From positions 62,001 through 126,000 of the forward strand of contig CAYNVO010000009.1 of assembly GCA_964400675.1 (NCBI GenBank): 64,000 nt of DNA. Direction: 5' to 3'. Below are positions 34,296-43,753 of this stretch, piece after piece (position 1 is the first letter of the stretch; every line of letters begins with the position of its first letter). Made by a program: the position numbers and the translations under genes. The notes below the pieces were generated by a model. The model was given only the letters and a program-made list of their open reading frames with translations, was not told the origin of the DNA and ran no database searches. Origin of the DNA: 9FT-COMBO-48-23 sp964400675. GTDB taxonomy: Bacteria > Chloroflexota > Dehalococcoidia > GIF9 > UBA5629.

Positions 34296-34748
34296 CTAGG
34301 TGATGATCGATCTCATTTTTGGGTTCGCCAAATTCCTGGGCGTAGCCAGTGCGGCGCGGTCTCTTAGTCTGGGCCCCCTCATTAAGCCTGCCGGCTCCAG
34401 TTTTGAAAATGATGTACAGGTGTATTGCCGTTTAGCCTTTTCGCGTAAGACTTTCAGGACTTGAGGATTATCCTGCAATCTGGCGATGCTGGGATAGGCT
34501 TTGGGTAGTTGCCCGTGCCTCCTCGGAGACAGTTGATAGTTTATGCTTGTGCCACGTACCATATTCAATTTATAGGTGTAATGGTCCTCGAAAGTATTTG
34601 TCAGGCGGCGTACAGTGACCGTTTTCTGCTGCCCTGTGCTTCTGGCATAGGCCAGCAGTGCAATACCTATGGGGGTAGTAAATGGCTCAGGCATAAAAAG
34701 TAGGGCTAGAGCTATGGATTGTAGCCCTGTGGAGTATGTAGAATTCAT
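34296..34748 (-). CDS. Doubtful small protein
   Basis: 150 codons, not recognised. The first half has a hydrophobic part with MPEPFTTPIGIALLAYA and then 'FEDHYTYKLNMVRGTSINYQ', which looks protein-like. The last 25 residues are low-complexity Arg/Leu. The start has no ribosome binding site. It may be real but shortened at the 3' end, or a chance frame next to a repeat. Confidence 0.35.
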   Translation of the reverse strand: MNSTYSTGLQSIALALLFMPEPFTTPIGIALLAYARSTGQQKTVTVRRLTNTFEDHYTYKLNMVRGTSINYQLSPRRHGQLPKAYPSIARLQDNPQVLKVLREKAKRQYTCTSFSKLEPAGLMRGPRLRDRAALATPRNLANPKMRSIIT

Positions 34749-34799
34749 ATCAATCTAAACTTCGATATTAAAACTGATTTGCTTGATTTTGTCAAACTG

Positions 34800-34905
34800 C
34801 CCTGCAGTAGATTCTTCGCTGAGTTTACCCTGAGCCGGGGTTCATCCTTCGACAGGCTCAGGATGAGCGGTGACGAAGGGCTCAGAATGACATACGATAA
34901 GGACA
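34800..34905. repeat. CATTCTGAG-type repeat
   Basis: Two inverted copies: GATTCTTCGCTGAGTTTA and TCCTTCGACAGGCTCAGGAT, then CTCAGAATGACA. It lies between two minus-strand genes. Confidence 0.7.
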
Positions 34906-34921
34906 AACAGGTGCCATCCTT

Positions 34922-35227
34922 CTATTTCAGCTTCTTCTGGAGCCAATCGATTCGGTCACTGACAGCCTTAATTGCCTCGGTGCGGTCAGCACAGCGAGTC
35001 AGGTCATTAGCCAGCTTATCATCACCGAATACATCACGGACCCAAGTGCTGAAGTCATTCTTAATTGGCGTAACATGATGACGGTATGAATCTTCAGTCA
35101 TATGAGCCAGGCATTCAACTAACTGGTGTAAATTCCTGGAGACACAGCCATCCTGGCAAAAGAAGCACTTATCTCCACTTGCATCAGATAAAACTCTAGC
35201 AACGTCCTGTTTCGTTCTAACAACCAT
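34922..35227 (-). CDS. DUF5752-like small protein
   Basis: 101 residues from the ATG at 35227 (MVVRTKQDV..); a GTG nine bases upstream is an alternative. GDKCFFCQDGCVSRNLHQLV (about residues 18-37) and 'HHVTPIKNDFSTWVRDVFGD' match small DUF5752-type proteins: an amphipathic helix bundle with a 'NDFxxWVxDVxGD' signature. The CxxCxxxC here is an addition that could bind metal. Function unknown. Confidence 0.7.
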   Translation of the reverse strand: MVVRTKQDVARVLSDASGDKCFFCQDGCVSRNLHQLVECLAHMTEDSYRHHVTPIKNDFSTWVRDVFGDDKLANDLTRCADRTEAIKAVSDRIDWLQKKLK

Positions 35228-35418
35228 CGCCTTCACCCTTTCCTTAATCGCGTCCTATTGACCTTAAAGCTGCTCCCTAGCTATAATAAGATTATCTCCA
35301 AGCAATGAAACGTAACAGATGAAATTGTGCTCACCACAGGGTGAATATATTATTAAATCTAACTTAAACTAACACAATCTATCTATCTTTGTCAAAGGCA
35401 CACAGGAAATCACAGGTG

Positions 35419-36264
35419 ATGGAATCTCTAATTGAGCGAGCTGCCAGAGACCTGTTGAAAAGCAACCATGCTATTGCTTTAACCGGCGCCGGCATGTCAA
35501 CCGAATCCGGTATACCGGATTTCCGCGGACCAAATGGCATCTGGACCAAAGACCCGGAAGCAGAAAAAAGAGCCTATCAGACCTATCACAAGTTCTTGCG
35601 AGACCCTAAAGAATACTGGGAAGATGTGTTGAGCGGGCGGTCTTTGCTCGGCAATCTCGAGAGTTTCCAGCCGAACCCCGGACATTATGCACTTGTCGAG
35701 CTGGAAACGCTTGGCATCCTGAGGTCTGTGCTCACCCAGAACATTGACGGCTTGCATGAGAAGGCAGGGAACAAGCGAGTTCTGGAGTATCATGGTAGCG
35801 TTTTGAAACTGAGATGTCCGTCTTGTGGTATAAGGTTCAAACGCAACGAGTATGACCTTAAAGGACTGATGCAGGCAGAGCAATTACCGCCGCGATGTAA
35901 CAAATGCAGCAGCCCTATAAAAGGCGATGTCGTTCACTTCAACGAGCCGATACCGTCGGATGTCGCTGAGGAAAGCCTCGAAGAAGCCTGGAAATGCGAC
36001 TTAATGCTGATCTGCGGTACTTCAGCAGTTGTCTATCCCTTTGCCCAGTTGCCTCGAATAGCCCGGCAGCGCCAGTTTGAACAAGCAAGGGAAGCAGAAT
36101 CCGGTCTGAGGTTTGTGAAAGGCGAGTCGGCGACAATTATAATCGAAGTCAATGCTGAACCCACACCGCTTACAGACGAAGGTATTTCCGATTACCTGGT
36201 TCAGGGACGCACCGCCGAGATTCTACCCAAGATTGTCGAGACTGTGAAGGCACTGTCCAGGTGA
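35419..36264 (+). CDS. Sir2 family NAD-dependent protein deacylase
   Basis: 281 residues from the ATG behind AGGAAATCACAGG; a TTG 30 bases upstream is less likely. NAD+-binding ALTGAGMSTESGIPDFRGPN (about 17-36), TQNIDGLHEKAG (about 107-118) and the catalytic His in LEYHGS (about 125) are intact. The structural zinc site is CPSCGIRF plus CNKCSSP. Removes acyl groups from protein lysines, with NAD+. The C-terminal region with 'IIEVNAEPTPL' is normal. No acetyltransferase or acetyl-CoA synthetase substrate gene is adjacent. Confidence 0.92.
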   Translation: MESLIERAARDLLKSNHAIALTGAGMSTESGIPDFRGPNGIWTKDPEAEKRAYQTYHKFLRDPKEYWEDVLSGRSLLGNLESFQPNPGHYALVELETLGILRSVLTQNIDGLHEKAGNKRVLEYHGSVLKLRCPSCGIRFKRNEYDLKGLMQAEQLPPRCNKCSSPIKGDVVHFNEPIPSDVAEESLEEAWKCDLMLICGTSAVVYPFAQLPRIARQRQFEQAREAESGLRFVKGESATIIIEVNAEPTPLTDEGISDYLVQGRTAEILPKIVETVKALSR

Positions 36265-36326
36265 GCCGACTATACAGGACAGACGCCAACAAGTGGAAGA
36301 TACGCGCTGCACAACACGATGGATTG

Positions 36327-36617
36327 TTAACGTCGCTTTTTTAACTGCATAAGAGCAAAAACTATTGCAGAGGAAATAAAATACCAGAAGATTAAATCTA
36401 CTACCAGCCCCAACCATAAAATAGAATATTGGGGATAATAAAAGAGATCCCCACTCCACACGTGAAAGTAAGAAATTGGAAATCCATAGGCTTCGCATAT
36501 TAACATTCCTGGAGGTAAACAGTCGGCCTTATAGAAATATGTAAGACCTAGAACAATTAGGGTGATTAGGATTTTTCTCCAATCTGGTTTTAAAAATTGC
36601 TTAACTGATTGTTTCAT
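36327..36617 (-). CDS. Small membrane protein
   Basis: 96 residues, start ATG. N-terminal basic stretch KQFLKPDWRKIL, then three hydrophobic segments, the first ILITLIVLGLTYFY and the last LVVDLIFWYFISSAIVFAL. The 'KPDWRKIL' beginning followed by an aromatic-rich helix is shared by many small uncharacterised membrane proteins of archaea and bacteria. No predicted activity. Base composition is more AT-rich than the surroundings, as for the next gene, which hints at recent arrival. Confidence 0.65.
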   Translation of the reverse strand: MKQSVKQFLKPDWRKILITLIVLGLTYFYKADCLPPGMLICEAYGFPISYFHVWSGDLFYYPQYSILWLGLVVDLIFWYFISSAIVFALMQLKKRR

Positions 36618-36817
36618 TACCTTGCTCTGCTAGAAATCGCCTCATCGCCATTGGATAGCCACTGACTAGGATCGGAACGTTCTCGGCGTCCCTATTTTAT
36701 GCTTACAGTTTTTTGATGGCAAGCCATAGGAGTAAGTTTGGCAAGTGAACAACTCTAATGAACATAGCACTTTTTAGCTAATCTACTGAACGATTTGGCT
36801 TTTTGTCGAGTAACTCG

Positions 36818-37588
36818 CTATAGAACACTCAGTATCTCTTCTGGGGTAGTCAACAATTTTATCTTGTCCCCTTCTTCAATAATATCTCTACCTCTGCGAA
36901 AATCATCATCGAAGCTGGCTAGGTAGCTGCATCCTAAATGATGCGCAAGCAAAATGTGCAATATGTCAGATAATCCGAGCTGAAGATAAGCGTAAGCAAA
37001 CGGCTCTAGCCAAGCTTTGTTAAGCGTTAACTTGAAATTCACTATATCGACTTGTAGTAAACCGCTCAAACCATGGCATTCTGCAAAACTCCTATTTAGC
37101 CAAGTATCAGCCATTAGTAATTCTAATCCGGTCGAATATCCTTTCTCCTCACCTTTTTGTTTTTCTATTTCGTCACGTCGCAATTCAAGGAGTTTCTTGA
37201 GGTAATCACCAATTTCCTTCTTACTTTTCCTTTGCACAATATGCACACCGGCAGCTTCACTAGCATATTGTTTAAAGGCGGCTTCTGCCTTCCAAGCCAT
37301 CAACTCCAACAATGATAGAGGGCTAATTACAGCACTCAATTTCGACTGTCCAAAAATAAGTTTTTTCCTGATTTCTATTACCTTTTGGAATCTCTTGTCT
37401 GCCTTCAGTAGGTCTCTGACGACTGCTAGACTCTTGGGCTCATTTTCGCTGATAATCTTCTCCATGGGGTCTTCTGTCCAATCAGTCTCCAGTCCTTCAG
37501 TCATCCAGTAATCTATCAAAGCTGACGAATCAAAATAAATCGCTGGTAAGTACCTGGCTCTTATTCTGCCAGTTCTAGTAACATACAT
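36818..37588 (-). CDS. PIN-domain-like protein
   Basis: 256 residues from the ATG at 37588, with GGCAGGA upstream; a GTG five codons earlier is an alternative. N-terminal AIYFDSSALIDYW supplies D20, 'LSLLELMAWKAEA' the Glu, and LGLSDILHILLAHHLGC with SFDDDF the C-terminal Asp residues of a PIN nuclease. It is longer than VapC toxins (about 130) because of a helical insertion near residues 115-160. No antitoxin gene is adjacent. AT-rich compared with neighbours. Confidence 0.7.
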   Translation of the reverse strand: MYVTRTGRIRARYLPAIYFDSSALIDYWMTEGLETDWTEDPMEKIISENEPKSLAVVRDLLKADKRFQKVIEIRKKLIFGQSKLSAVISPLSLLELMAWKAEAAFKQYASEAAGVHIVQRKSKKEIGDYLKKLLELRRDEIEKQKGEEKGYSTGLELLMADTWLNRSFAECHGLSGLLQVDIVNFKLTLNKAWLEPFAYAYLQLGLSDILHILLAHHLGCSYLASFDDDFRRGRDIIEEGDKIKLLTTPEEILSVL

Positions 37589-37789
37589 TCTATTCCTGCC
37601 CACTTAATAAACACGTATATCCAGTATAGTCATTGAGGAAAGCTAAGTCCAGCTACTTCTTGCTTAGTGCACTTTCTGACGAAATGTCCAATACCAGGCT
37701 TCTCCGAAATGGCAAAGGTGTTTGTGCATACGGATATTGGCAGGAAAATTTCATGAAAGACATTTATTTTTTGTTAGCCAGATGTTTTA

Positions 37790-37828
37790 CAAAAGAAAAG
37801 CCCCTCCCTGTTATGGTAGGGAGGGGCT
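37790..37828 (-). terminator. Rho-independent terminator of the 4-hydroxybutyryl-CoA dehydratase gene
   Basis: Perfect 11-bp stem AGCCCCTCCCT / AGGGAGGGGCT with an 8-base loop (37799-37828), followed on the minus strand by TTTTCTTTT. It lies 18 bases after the stop codon of the gene at 37847. Confidence 0.88.
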
Positions 37829-37846
37829 AATGGAACCGTAAATTAA

Positions 37847-39379
37847 CTATTTCTTGGCTGCCCCGGCGGGTGTTTTGGCTTTCCTAGTAGTCTGCTTGCT
37901 CAAAGCCTCGCGGTCGCCGCCGCTCATGCCGGCGAGATACTTAACCATCTTTTTCCTGGACTCGATGTCATACTGGGTAGTGATGGCGATTTGCTCCATG
38001 ACCGGTGAGCCGCCACCATGGTAACTGCCCACATTATGTATACCACCGCTGGCTGAGCAAAGCACGTCGCCCATATATCGCCAGAACTGTGCCTGGTCCT
38101 CCGATGACATATTTGGATTCCTCTTGGTATACTTCAGTAGCAGGTCTTTGGTTTCCGGATTCACGAAATCTTTCTCGTAAGGGAAGGTAGCTACTACACC
38201 ACCGGCGATATCGCAGAGTATTTCCGCCTCACGCCACACCGCCTCGCCTGTAAGGCAGCGTCCCACATTACAGTAAATCGAATTAGGTATGTAAGAGCCG
38301 GGCCCATAGGGTATAAAGCCTACACCAGGCATATAAACCTCCGGTTTACCAAGGTCAGAGGCTGTATATCCGGCGGCGTAGCCCAATTCGGTGGTCAAAA
38401 TTATCTCAGACAGCTTCTGCCGAACATGGGGCGCTTTATGAACGTTATTCACCTCAGCAGCAAGAGCTGCATTCCCCAGGACAATGTCACCGATAGCCGG
38501 CTTGCAGCCCGAGTAGGAATGGCGGTGGAACAAAGCGAACAGTAGAGCCAGCACGCCTCCATGCTGCCATTCACCGGCGAGGAAGACTCTTTCCCAGGGT
38601 ACGAAACAGTCGTCGAAAATCACATAGGAATCAGTAGCGCCGGGCACAAAGCCGCGCTTGAAATATTTCCTTGGCCTCAAGTTATGGACGGTGACCACTT
38701 GCTTCAGCCCATCCCAATCACCCGGAACGGCGAAGGCTACCGCGTAATCCTTATCCTCGGGGCGCAACGCCCGTGTGGGCACTACCAGCACCTCGTCAGC
38801 CACTGAGGCTTCAGAGATATGCACCTTACAGCCGCTGACCACAATACCATCGCTAAGCCTTTCCTTAATACGCACGTAGGCATCAAGATTCGGCTGGTCG
38901 GCAGGCCTTAGTATCCTATCGCCCTTGACATCCGTCTGAGCACAGCAACCCACCAGGTCCTCGGTCTGGAAACGGCCGAGCCACTTTTTAAAGTTCTCAT
39001 GGTACTGGGTGGCGCCTTTATTCAGCTTGTCCGCTTCGTAGGAAACATTATAGATAGCGTTGGTGGCGTCGATGCCCATGCAGCGCTGTATACAACCGCC
39101 CACCTTCTGGCAGTACATGCGGGTCATGTCCTGCTTATTGTGCAGGTCATCGGTGTTTTGATGGATGTGGTTGAAGCGGTTAATCCTTTCACCGGTGAGA
39201 TGAGAGATGGCAGTGCACAGCTCCTGGTTCTCCGGCCTGGCTGCTTCCTCAAAGGTGGTGCCCATGACATTGAGGCAGTCCGCCTGAAGCTCATCTGCGC
39301 GGTCGATTAGCTCACCATCGAGGTAGACATTCCGCTTCATCTTTGATAGACCTTTGATATACTGTTCCTTAGTTCTCAC
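37847..39379 (-). CDS. 4-hydroxybutyryl-CoA dehydratase / vinylacetyl-CoA isomerase family
   Basis: 510 residues; GTG start with AAGGAGG. Flavin and [4Fe-4S] enzyme that dehydrates 4-hydroxybutyryl-CoA to crotonyl-CoA. All four cluster ligands are visible: C96 and C100 in GGCIQRC, H285 or H287 in LFHRHSYSG, and C292. Their spacing equals that of the Clostridium enzyme (Cys99, Cys103, His292, Cys299). FAD-region 'VKGDRILRPADQPN' and DDCFVPWERVFLAGEWQ are kept. The C-terminus has a basic extension TRKAKTPAGAAKK. A perfect terminator follows. Confidence 0.9.
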   Translation of the reverse strand: MRTKEQYIKGLSKMKRNVYLDGELIDRADELQADCLNVMGTTFEEAARPENQELCTAISHLTGERINRFNHIHQNTDDLHNKQDMTRMYCQKVGGCIQRCMGIDATNAIYNVSYEADKLNKGATQYHENFKKWLGRFQTEDLVGCCAQTDVKGDRILRPADQPNLDAYVRIKERLSDGIVVSGCKVHISEASVADEVLVVPTRALRPEDKDYAVAFAVPGDWDGLKQVVTVHNLRPRKYFKRGFVPGATDSYVIFDDCFVPWERVFLAGEWQHGGVLALLFALFHRHSYSGCKPAIGDIVLGNAALAAEVNNVHKAPHVRQKLSEIILTTELGYAAGYTASDLGKPEVYMPGVGFIPYGPGSYIPNSIYCNVGRCLTGEAVWREAEILCDIAGGVVATFPYEKDFVNPETKDLLLKYTKRNPNMSSEDQAQFWRYMGDVLCSASGGIHNVGSYHGGGSPVMEQIAITTQYDIESRKKMVKYLAGMSGGDREALSKQTTRKAKTPAGAAKK

Positions 39380-39706
39380 TTTGCTCCTCCTTAATATAAT
39401 GGGAATAGACGCTACAATGCTACCACTTTACGGCAAAAAAGTCATATTCTGGCACATTGACTCAAATTAGTGTTTTAACTTAGCACACAGAAATATTCGA
39501 ATTTTCTGCAAAAGTGGTGATTTTGTGCTAGAATTGAAGCCATTGAACGCCCACTATTTGGATTAGCGATATGTTCCCTTGGAGATCGTTTGCCCTCAAT
39601 TCGGTACAAACCTGCCGCAGTCCGCTGATTCTCAAGTTAATGAAAGCCTGGCAACTGCATTCCAGCAGTTTTAACCATATCAATCATACAATACGGAGGT
39701 AAGATA
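39380..39706. other. Intergenic region before the malic enzyme gene
   Basis: About 330 bases between divergent genes. I see no gene, no repeat of the window's families and no clear riboswitch. The stretch is AT-rich at its left side and ends in the ribosome binding site GGAGGTAAGATA. Confidence 0.5.
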
Positions 39707-41089
39707 ATGGAAAATGCGAAATACCAGTTCACCAGAACCCTGCGCTGCAAAAATACTAATGTTCCGGGCACCCTGGGTAAGTTAGCTACAACCATTGGTA
39801 GAATTGGAGTAGATATCGGAAATCTAACAACAGTGCATCTGGGGCATTATTACACCATCAGAGACATGGAAGTACTTCTAAAGAGTCAGGAGGAGCTAGC
39901 GCTTTTAATAGAAGAGGTATCGAAGCTTCCAGAGGTCACTGTTCTGGAGGTCAGGGACGATGTGCTCGACCTTCACAAGGATGGAAAAATCAAGACAGTA
40001 AGCATCCATCCTATCAACTCAATAGACATACTGAGGAAAGTTTATACCCCCGGTGTTGCCGAGGTATGCAGGTTAATCTCGGAGCGGCCAGGCCTTAAAT
40101 ATACTTACACAAATATCCCTTACTCTGTGGCTATTGTCACTGACGGCACTGCCATACTCGGATTAGGTAACATAGGTCCGGTGGCAGGAATGCCCGTTAT
40201 GGAAGGAAAGGCTGCCCTGCTCCAAGAACTGGTTGGCGTTAGTGGAGTTCCTATTTTATTGAACACTACCGACACTGACGAAATTGTGGAAACCATAAAA
40301 TATATTGCTCCGACGTTCGGAGGCATTCAGCTAGAGGACATAGCCTCGCCAAGATGCTTCCCGATTCAAGACGCATTAGAAAAAGACCTGGATATACCCG
40401 TTATGCATGATGACCAGCAAGGTACCGCAGTGGTGACACTGGCAGCTCTGCTTAATGCCTGCAAAATATGCAATATTTCGCTTGATGAGGCGAAGGTCGG
40501 ACTTATTGGACTGGGTGCCGCTGGTCTATCCATAGGAAAGTTCATCCTGAAATACACGGGCAAGCCTGCGCTGGGCACAGCCAGGACTGATGCCAGCGTG
40601 AAACGGCATGCAGAACATGGAGGCACTCCGAGCAATTTAGACGAGATTATGCAAACGGCTGACATCGTCATCGGCACCAGCGGAGTACAGGGACTGATAA
40701 AAGCGAACATGGTCAGGAAAGGACAGGTAATTTTTGCTTTAACGAATCCTTATCCAGAAATTGCCCCGGATATCGCCACAAAGTCGGGCGCAGCTCTGGC
40801 AGTTGACGGCAGGACGGTCAACAACTTGCTCGGCTTCCCCGGAATATGGCGGGGAACACTGGACGCAATGGCTAACAAGATTAACTATGAGATGTATAAA
40901 GCCGCCGCCTTAGCCATTGTCGACGCCACTGATGAGGGTGAGCTTGTTCCCAATCCACTCGACCCTAAAGTACACTTAGCCGTAACTCATGCCTTAGCCA
41001 GAGCCGCCGTAGAATCAGGCGTCGCCCAGCGACCTCTGGATAACGACTATTTCGAGAACACCAACATTAAAATGCCACCCTGGATGTAA
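39707..41089 (+). CDS. NAD(P)-dependent malic enzyme with an N-terminal ACT domain
   Basis: 460 residues. Residues 1-85 form an ACT regulatory domain (NTNVPGTLGKLATTIGRIG). The malic enzyme part follows: HPINSIDILRKVYTPGVAEV, the divalent-metal and substrate block 'VTDGTAILGLGNIGPVAGMP' (about 145-165), IQLEDIASPRCFPIQ, HDDQQGTAVV (about 227-236) and the NAD site GLIGLGAAGLSIG. It converts malate to pyruvate and CO2. The ACT domain suggests control by an amino acid. Length is standard for this fused form. Confidence 0.94.
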   Translation: MENAKYQFTRTLRCKNTNVPGTLGKLATTIGRIGVDIGNLTTVHLGHYYTIRDMEVLLKSQEELALLIEEVSKLPEVTVLEVRDDVLDLHKDGKIKTVSIHPINSIDILRKVYTPGVAEVCRLISERPGLKYTYTNIPYSVAIVTDGTAILGLGNIGPVAGMPVMEGKAALLQELVGVSGVPILLNTTDTDEIVETIKYIAPTFGGIQLEDIASPRCFPIQDALEKDLDIPVMHDDQQGTAVVTLAALLNACKICNISLDEAKVGLIGLGAAGLSIGKFILKYTGKPALGTARTDASVKRHAEHGGTPSNLDEIMQTADIVIGTSGVQGLIKANMVRKGQVIFALTNPYPEIAPDIATKSGAALAVDGRTVNNLLGFPGIWRGTLDAMANKINYEMYKAAALAIVDATDEGELVPNPLDPKVHLAVTHALARAAVESGVAQRPLDNDYFENTNIKMPPWM

Positions 41090-41124
41090 TTCTACGTCCC
41101 GATAGATAGATTGATATTTCCCAT

Positions 41125-41280
41125 CGTCATTGAGGCCTTTCTTTCTGTCATTGCGAATCCTTCCGCAGAAGGATGTGGCAATCTCAGTGGTGAATATGAC
41201 GTTAGATTCTTCGCTGCGCTCAGAATGACACGATGTGGGTTGAGATCGCCACGGGGCTGCACCCCTCGCGATGACATAAT
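41125..41280. repeat. CATTCTGAG-type repeat block
   Basis: Copies TCATTGCGAATCCTTCCG and GATTCTTCGCTGCGCTCAGA in opposite orientation, with GATCGCCACGGGGCTGC. No gene. Confidence 0.7.
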
Positions 41281-41347
41281 AAGTTGCCTCTTTTCATTTT
41301 GCTAAAAGCGTGGTATTGTAGGTTAGGGCTGCTGACCTGAAAGAGAA

Positions 41348-42133
41348 ATGCTGATGGTTGAACATGAAGTTGTGCATGTCGCAATAGCTCCACCGTCTGC
41401 GATTGATGAAGAGCTCGTAAAGAAGGTGTCAGCCATCGTGGCGACAAATCCCTACGAGACCCGGCTTCGCCTCACAGGAAAGATTCCGAAACTCATCGCC
41501 CACTATGACAACATGCAGATGGCAGAATCAACTGCCCGGAGCCTTAAGGAGCTGGGGTTGGTGGCGATTGTGTGCACCGATTCGGAGCTTCGCAAATCTC
41601 CACAAATATACAGGGCACGCACCCTGAAATTAGATGAGCAGGCAGTCTTATTCTCGGACAGGGGTGGTCAGACGATGAGAATGGAGTCAGGGGAGATTTT
41701 CCTGGTGCTCAGGGGCAGGATGCAAACTTACATCGAGAAAGAGGTAACCAGGACCATAAAAAAGTTAAATATAACAGCAACTGTATTGATGGGCGGCATT
41801 CCTATTAGAAAAAAGGTTAAGGAAAAAACCGTGGAGCAGTCAGTTAAAACTGAAGGTTTTATGAGGTTTTACTACAGGGTGTCTCCGGAGTCAGTAATAG
41901 AGATACTTCAGCACGATTTCGACTACTCCTTCCTGGGAGCAGAGATGGCTTCTTCCTCTATGGCAAATCTCAACACCGCCGTTACGAAAGTCCAAAGCGC
42001 GTTCCCACAGGCGATCTTCGATGACAGGCTGGTAGCACCTTTCGGTGCGGATGCGCATTCCGCCGTGTCAAAAGACAATATTGAGATGAACTGTAATCTG
42101 ATTTACTGGTACCACCAGGCAGTAAAATCCTAA
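41348..42133 (+). CDS. Conserved-looking protein of unknown function
   Basis: 261 residues. Beginning VVHVAIAPPSAIDEELVKKV, then 'PYETRLRLTGKIPKLIAHY' and AESTARSLKELGLVAIVC: an N-terminal alpha-beta domain of about 85 residues with a repeated helix-strand unit. A middle region has the strand-rich GEIFLVLRGRMQTYIEKE. The last part is helical. No signal peptide, membrane helix or catalytic motif is recognised. Isolated between a repeat block and the membrane gene on the other strand. Confidence 0.7.
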   Translation: MLMVEHEVVHVAIAPPSAIDEELVKKVSAIVATNPYETRLRLTGKIPKLIAHYDNMQMAESTARSLKELGLVAIVCTDSELRKSPQIYRARTLKLDEQAVLFSDRGGQTMRMESGEIFLVLRGRMQTYIEKEVTRTIKKLNITATVLMGGIPIRKKVKEKTVEQSVKTEGFMRFYYRVSPESVIEILQHDFDYSFLGAEMASSSMANLNTAVTKVQSAFPQAIFDDRLVAPFGADAHSAVSKDNIEMNCNLIYWYHQAVKS

Positions 42134-42139
42134 ATCCCA

Positions 42140-42285
42140 AGCTCTAAATCCCAGATTCTTCGCTGCGCTCAGAATGACAGCGAGGGTTTCTCTTATTTAA
42201 GTTCAAAACGCAAGATTTTGATTACCCGCCCTTATGTCATTCTGAGGGAGTGAAACGACCGAAGAATCTCAATCAGGATGTATAA
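42140..42285. repeat. CATTCTGAG-type repeat block
   Basis: CCCAGATTCTTCGCTGCGCTCAG and TGTCATTCTGAGGGAGTG in opposite orientation, spaced about 80 bases, between convergent genes. Confidence 0.7.
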
Positions 42286-42357
42286 CCTACGTAGTGTTCG
42301 CCCTAAAGTGAATGGCACGTATCAAAATTATTACTTATCCCAGGTTAAACAGGAATG

Positions 42358-42801
42358 TCAGGCCCGCTGTGTCAGCTTTCGCCAGTGGGAGAGAAACATT
42401 TCCCTGTGCTGGTAGATGTGAACTGCCACCAGTATTGTGAACGTCCAGCTCCATACCCACATCGGGAATAACATGTAGCGCTCATCGCCTGATACAGCAC
42501 TAACCCAGCCGCTGGCGATATCTATCCCCCCAATCACCATCATCAAAATGGTTACCGTTAGCCTGCTCACCCGGTACGACTTTTTGTTTTTGAACAGAGC
42601 CACCAGCAGGCGCCAGTTTTGCAGGAAATGTAATATTAGAAAACAAAGCACGACGAAAGCAATCGGCAAACTTATCAGCCTCGCCGTATCGAAGTTCAGG
42701 TATCCCAGAAAGAAAGGCTGTAAGCTCACAACCAGAGCCGCTACGGATACAGTCAGCACGACAACAGCGATTCGCTTCATCTTGCTCGTATAAATATCCA
42801 T
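42358..42801 (-). CDS. Four-helix membrane protein (DUF4405-like, possible heme binding)
   Basis: 147 residues, four hydrophobic segments: IAVVVLTVSVAALVVSLQ, LPIAFVVLCFLILHFLQNW, a third near VTILMMVIGGIDIASGW, and WVWSWTFTILVAVHIYQHRE. Histidines at the ends of helix 2 (LHFLQNW) and helix 4 (VHIYQHRE) sit where b-type heme ligands occur in small cytochrome-like proteins. The heme idea is inference. A neighbouring reductase gene is not seen. Confidence 0.65.
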   Translation of the reverse strand: MDIYTSKMKRIAVVVLTVSVAALVVSLQPFFLGYLNFDTARLISLPIAFVVLCFLILHFLQNWRLLVALFKNKKSYRVSRLTVTILMMVIGGIDIASGWVSAVSGDERYMLFPMWVWSWTFTILVAVHIYQHREMFLSHWRKLTQRA

Positions 42802-43079
42802 CTAAGCCTTTCTCCTTACCTTGAGCATGCTGGCTGGTTCACTTATTCAGTCCATGGCACATCAGGCCGATTATACAACTAAGAAAACCGAAAGGAAAAT
42901 ACGCTTGCCTATAGAATTAACTTGACTGCTATCCCTGCCTAATCTACAATAATAGTGGCAGATTATTATGCTGGTTTGCCTTAATCAGAAACCGAGCGGT
43001 TACCCGCTCCACTCCCCGTGTGCAGGTTCTGTTACCTCATTTTCTGACTCCCCGTTTTGCTATCAGAGGAGACTAACCA

Positions 43080-43709
43080 TTGCCTAGATTTTCCTTATTT
43101 CCCAGGGAAGAGAAATTCTTTGTACTTTTCGAGCAGAGCGCCCAGAACGTGGTTAAGATAGCTCAACAGTTAAGAGACATGGTGAACACGTGGGAGAACG
43201 TTAAGGAAAGGGTGGGACTAATAACCCAGTTGGAGCACGAGGGAGATGCTATCACTCATCAAATTATCGCACAGCTACACCGTACCTTTGTTACCCCGCT
43301 GGACCGTGAGGATATCGCTTTGCTGGCTGAATCCCTAGACGATATAGCCGACTTCATCCACGCAGCAGCGGATGCTATGCTTCTCTACAAAGTAGAGCGT
43401 CCCACCGAGAAGGTCAGGGAGCTTGTCGATATCGTAGTACAGACAGTGATTGAGGTCGAGAAAGGGGTGTCCGCAATACATGGCCGCATCGACCGGGATA
43501 AGCTTCTTAAGCTTTGCGTGGAGACTAACCGCCTGGAGAACGTGGGGGACAGCGTTTATCGAGCTGCGCTGGCGGAGCTTTTTTTCGACTCATCAGACTA
43601 TGCCTACCTCATCAAGTGGCGTGAGATTTACGAGCATATCGAGACTGCCATCAACAGGTGCGAGGATGTGGCTAACGTCCTGGAAGGCGTGGCACTGAAA
43701 TATGCCTGA
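43080..43709 (+). CDS. DUF47 (PhoU-like) phosphate transport accessory protein
   Basis: 209 residues, TTG start behind GAGGAGA. Helical bundle: LFPREEKFFVLFEQSAQNVV (about 6-25), 'LITQLEHEGDAITHQIIAQL' and REDIALLAESLDDIADFIHAA, the ExxxD metal-binding type of DUF47/PhoU. DUF47 genes usually stand before pit and modulate it. The Pit transporter gene follows after 44 bases, so the pair is very probably cotranscribed. Confidence 0.9.
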   Translation: MPRFSLFPREEKFFVLFEQSAQNVVKIAQQLRDMVNTWENVKERVGLITQLEHEGDAITHQIIAQLHRTFVTPLDREDIALLAESLDDIADFIHAAADAMLLYKVERPTEKVRELVDIVVQTVIEVEKGVSAIHGRIDRDKLLKLCVETNRLENVGDSVYRAALAELFFDSSDYAYLIKWREIYEHIETAINRCEDVANVLEGVALKYA

Positions 43710-43753
43710 GACCCTATGGCAGACTTGTATCTAACTCAGCCTGGCGGGATACG